This document shows positions 47,250-47,692 of a stretch of DNA of 47,692 nt, piece by piece. The number at the start of each line of letters is the position of its first letter. Position 1 is the stretch's first letter. The stretch covers positions 1-47,692 of the forward strand of contig NZ_JAUOQE010000032.1 in NCBI RefSeq assembly GCF_030547545.1, in the 5' to 3' direction. Position numbers and translations under genes: made by a program. Below the pieces are notes generated by a model. The model ran no database searches and was not told the DNA's origin. It worked only from the letters and a program-made list of their open reading frames with translations. This stretch comes from Amphritea sp. 1_MG-2023 (lineage in GTDB: Bacteria; Pseudomonadota; Gammaproteobacteria; Pseudomonadales; Balneatricaceae).

Positions 47250-47692
47250 TTACTCCCCTTGAGTCGCCAGTTTGCCGAGTTCTGCTGTTTGTTTGCGAGC
47301 GCAGAACCAATAGGTGATGCCGCCGAGAATAGAGCCGGTAAACCAGCCATACTGATAGAACCAGTTGAGCTGCCCCGTCATCAGTGCATACAGCGTTAGC
47401 GCCACGGGAATGGCAAAGGCGATAAAGCCATTGATGTTAAAGCCACTATAGATGCCGTGGGTTTTGTAGAGATCCGGCAGATTAAGTTGCTGACGTTTGA
47501 TGACGAAATAATCGACAATCATAATGCCAGCAATCGGACCTAACAGTGATGAGTAGCCCAGCAACCAACCGCTGTACATCGCCTCGACACTGACATCAGA
47601 TTCAATCAGTCCCAACTTTTTCAGCAATTCCCAAGACATCAGTAACACACCGATGAGGCCCGTTAGCAGTACGCCACGGGTCTGATTGATTT
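47250..47692 (-). CDS. NCS1-family nucleobase/hydantoin/allantoin permease (3' part, cut by window edge)
   Basis: The last 146 or so codons of a minus-strand gene; the frame stays open to the right edge, so the start lies outside. The visible part has three or four membrane helices with GWLLGYSSLLGPIAGIMIVD, the polar YFVIKRQQLNLPDLYK and GFNINGFIAFAIPVAL, typical of NCS1 transporters (Mhp1, PucI, FurA types) for uracil, hydantoin, allantoin or cytosine. It is convergent with pntB. As the closest transporter to the RutR/F420/amidohydrolase genes it is the natural candidate for importing their substrate. Confidence 0.88.
   Translation of the reverse strand, partial: INQTRGVLLTGLIGVLLMSWELLKKLGLIESDVSVEAMYSGWLLGYSSLLGPIAGIMIVDYFVIKRQQLNLPDLYKTHGIYSGFNINGFIAFAIPVALTLYALMTGQLNWFYQYGWFTGSILGGITYWFCARKQTAELGKLATQGE

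Overview
The window reads as a chromosomal segment of a gammaproteobacterium. Housekeeping blocks appear in arrangements that I recall from Pseudomonas and its marine relatives: asmA-mutY-yggX divergent from hisBH-F, hemB and ppk, oxyR-recG, coaD-fdx, rsmD/M16/ftsYEX-rpoH, and DUF423-thiSG-trmB. The genus cannot be fixed from sequence reading alone. Two diguanylate cyclases, an EAL protein, a Mg-type HemB and an arginine-type ABC transporter fit a free-living, probably marine, organism.

Layout. 1-200: tRNA-Phe (minus) with its terminator. 303-3802 (minus): yggX, mutY, asmA. 4075-6131 (plus): hisB, hisH, hisF, with no hisA in its customary place between hisH and hisF. 6215-9767 (minus): EAL protein, diguanylate cyclase, a possible 43-residue membrane peptide, elbB. 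10050-13337 (plus): hemB and ppk. 13624-16701 (plus): a complete polar amino-acid ABC transporter. 16705-17577 (minus): a YeeZ-like SDR. 17628-22245 (plus): oxyR, recG, a desuccinylase/aspartoacylase-type metalloenzyme, DUF501. 22352-26544: fdx, coaD, rsmD and an inactive M16 homologue (minus) plus an M48 lipoprotein (plus). 26709-33446 (plus): ftsY, ftsE, ftsX, rpoH, DUF423, thiS, thiG, trmB. 33605-34993 (minus): a second diguanylate cyclase.

The accessory region at 35093-47692 is the highlight. A RutR-type TetR regulator (the uracil/thymine sensor family) is followed by a coenzyme F420 island: a small membrane ORF, cofH, cofD, cofC, cofE, an NADPH:F420 oxidoreductase, a luciferase-like F420-dependent oxidoreductase and a stand-alone GTP cyclohydrolase II. 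Then come an M20 N-carbamoyl-amino-acid amidohydrolase (beta-ureidopropionase type), the three-gene proton-translocating transhydrogenase pntAA-pntAB-pntB, and a convergent NCS1 nucleobase/hydantoin permease cut by the right edge. Sites matching the RutR consensus (TGACCA-N2-TGGT) lie before the regulator, at the cof promoter and before the amidohydrolase; a second, variant palindrome lies downstream in the cof promoter.

My reading is a uracil-responsive, F420H2-dependent reductive pyrimidine (or hydantoin) catabolic system. The permease imports the base. Pnt and the NADPH:F420 oxidoreductase make F420H2. The luciferase-like enzyme reduces the ring. A dihydropyrimidinase, not seen here and possibly beyond the right edge, opens it, and the M20 enzyme releases the beta-amino acid, CO2 and ammonia. 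GTP cyclohydrolase II would feed the deazaflavin precursor. The CofG half of FO synthase is not in the window. The gene families and operator sites are read from sequence; the pathway and its direction are inference.
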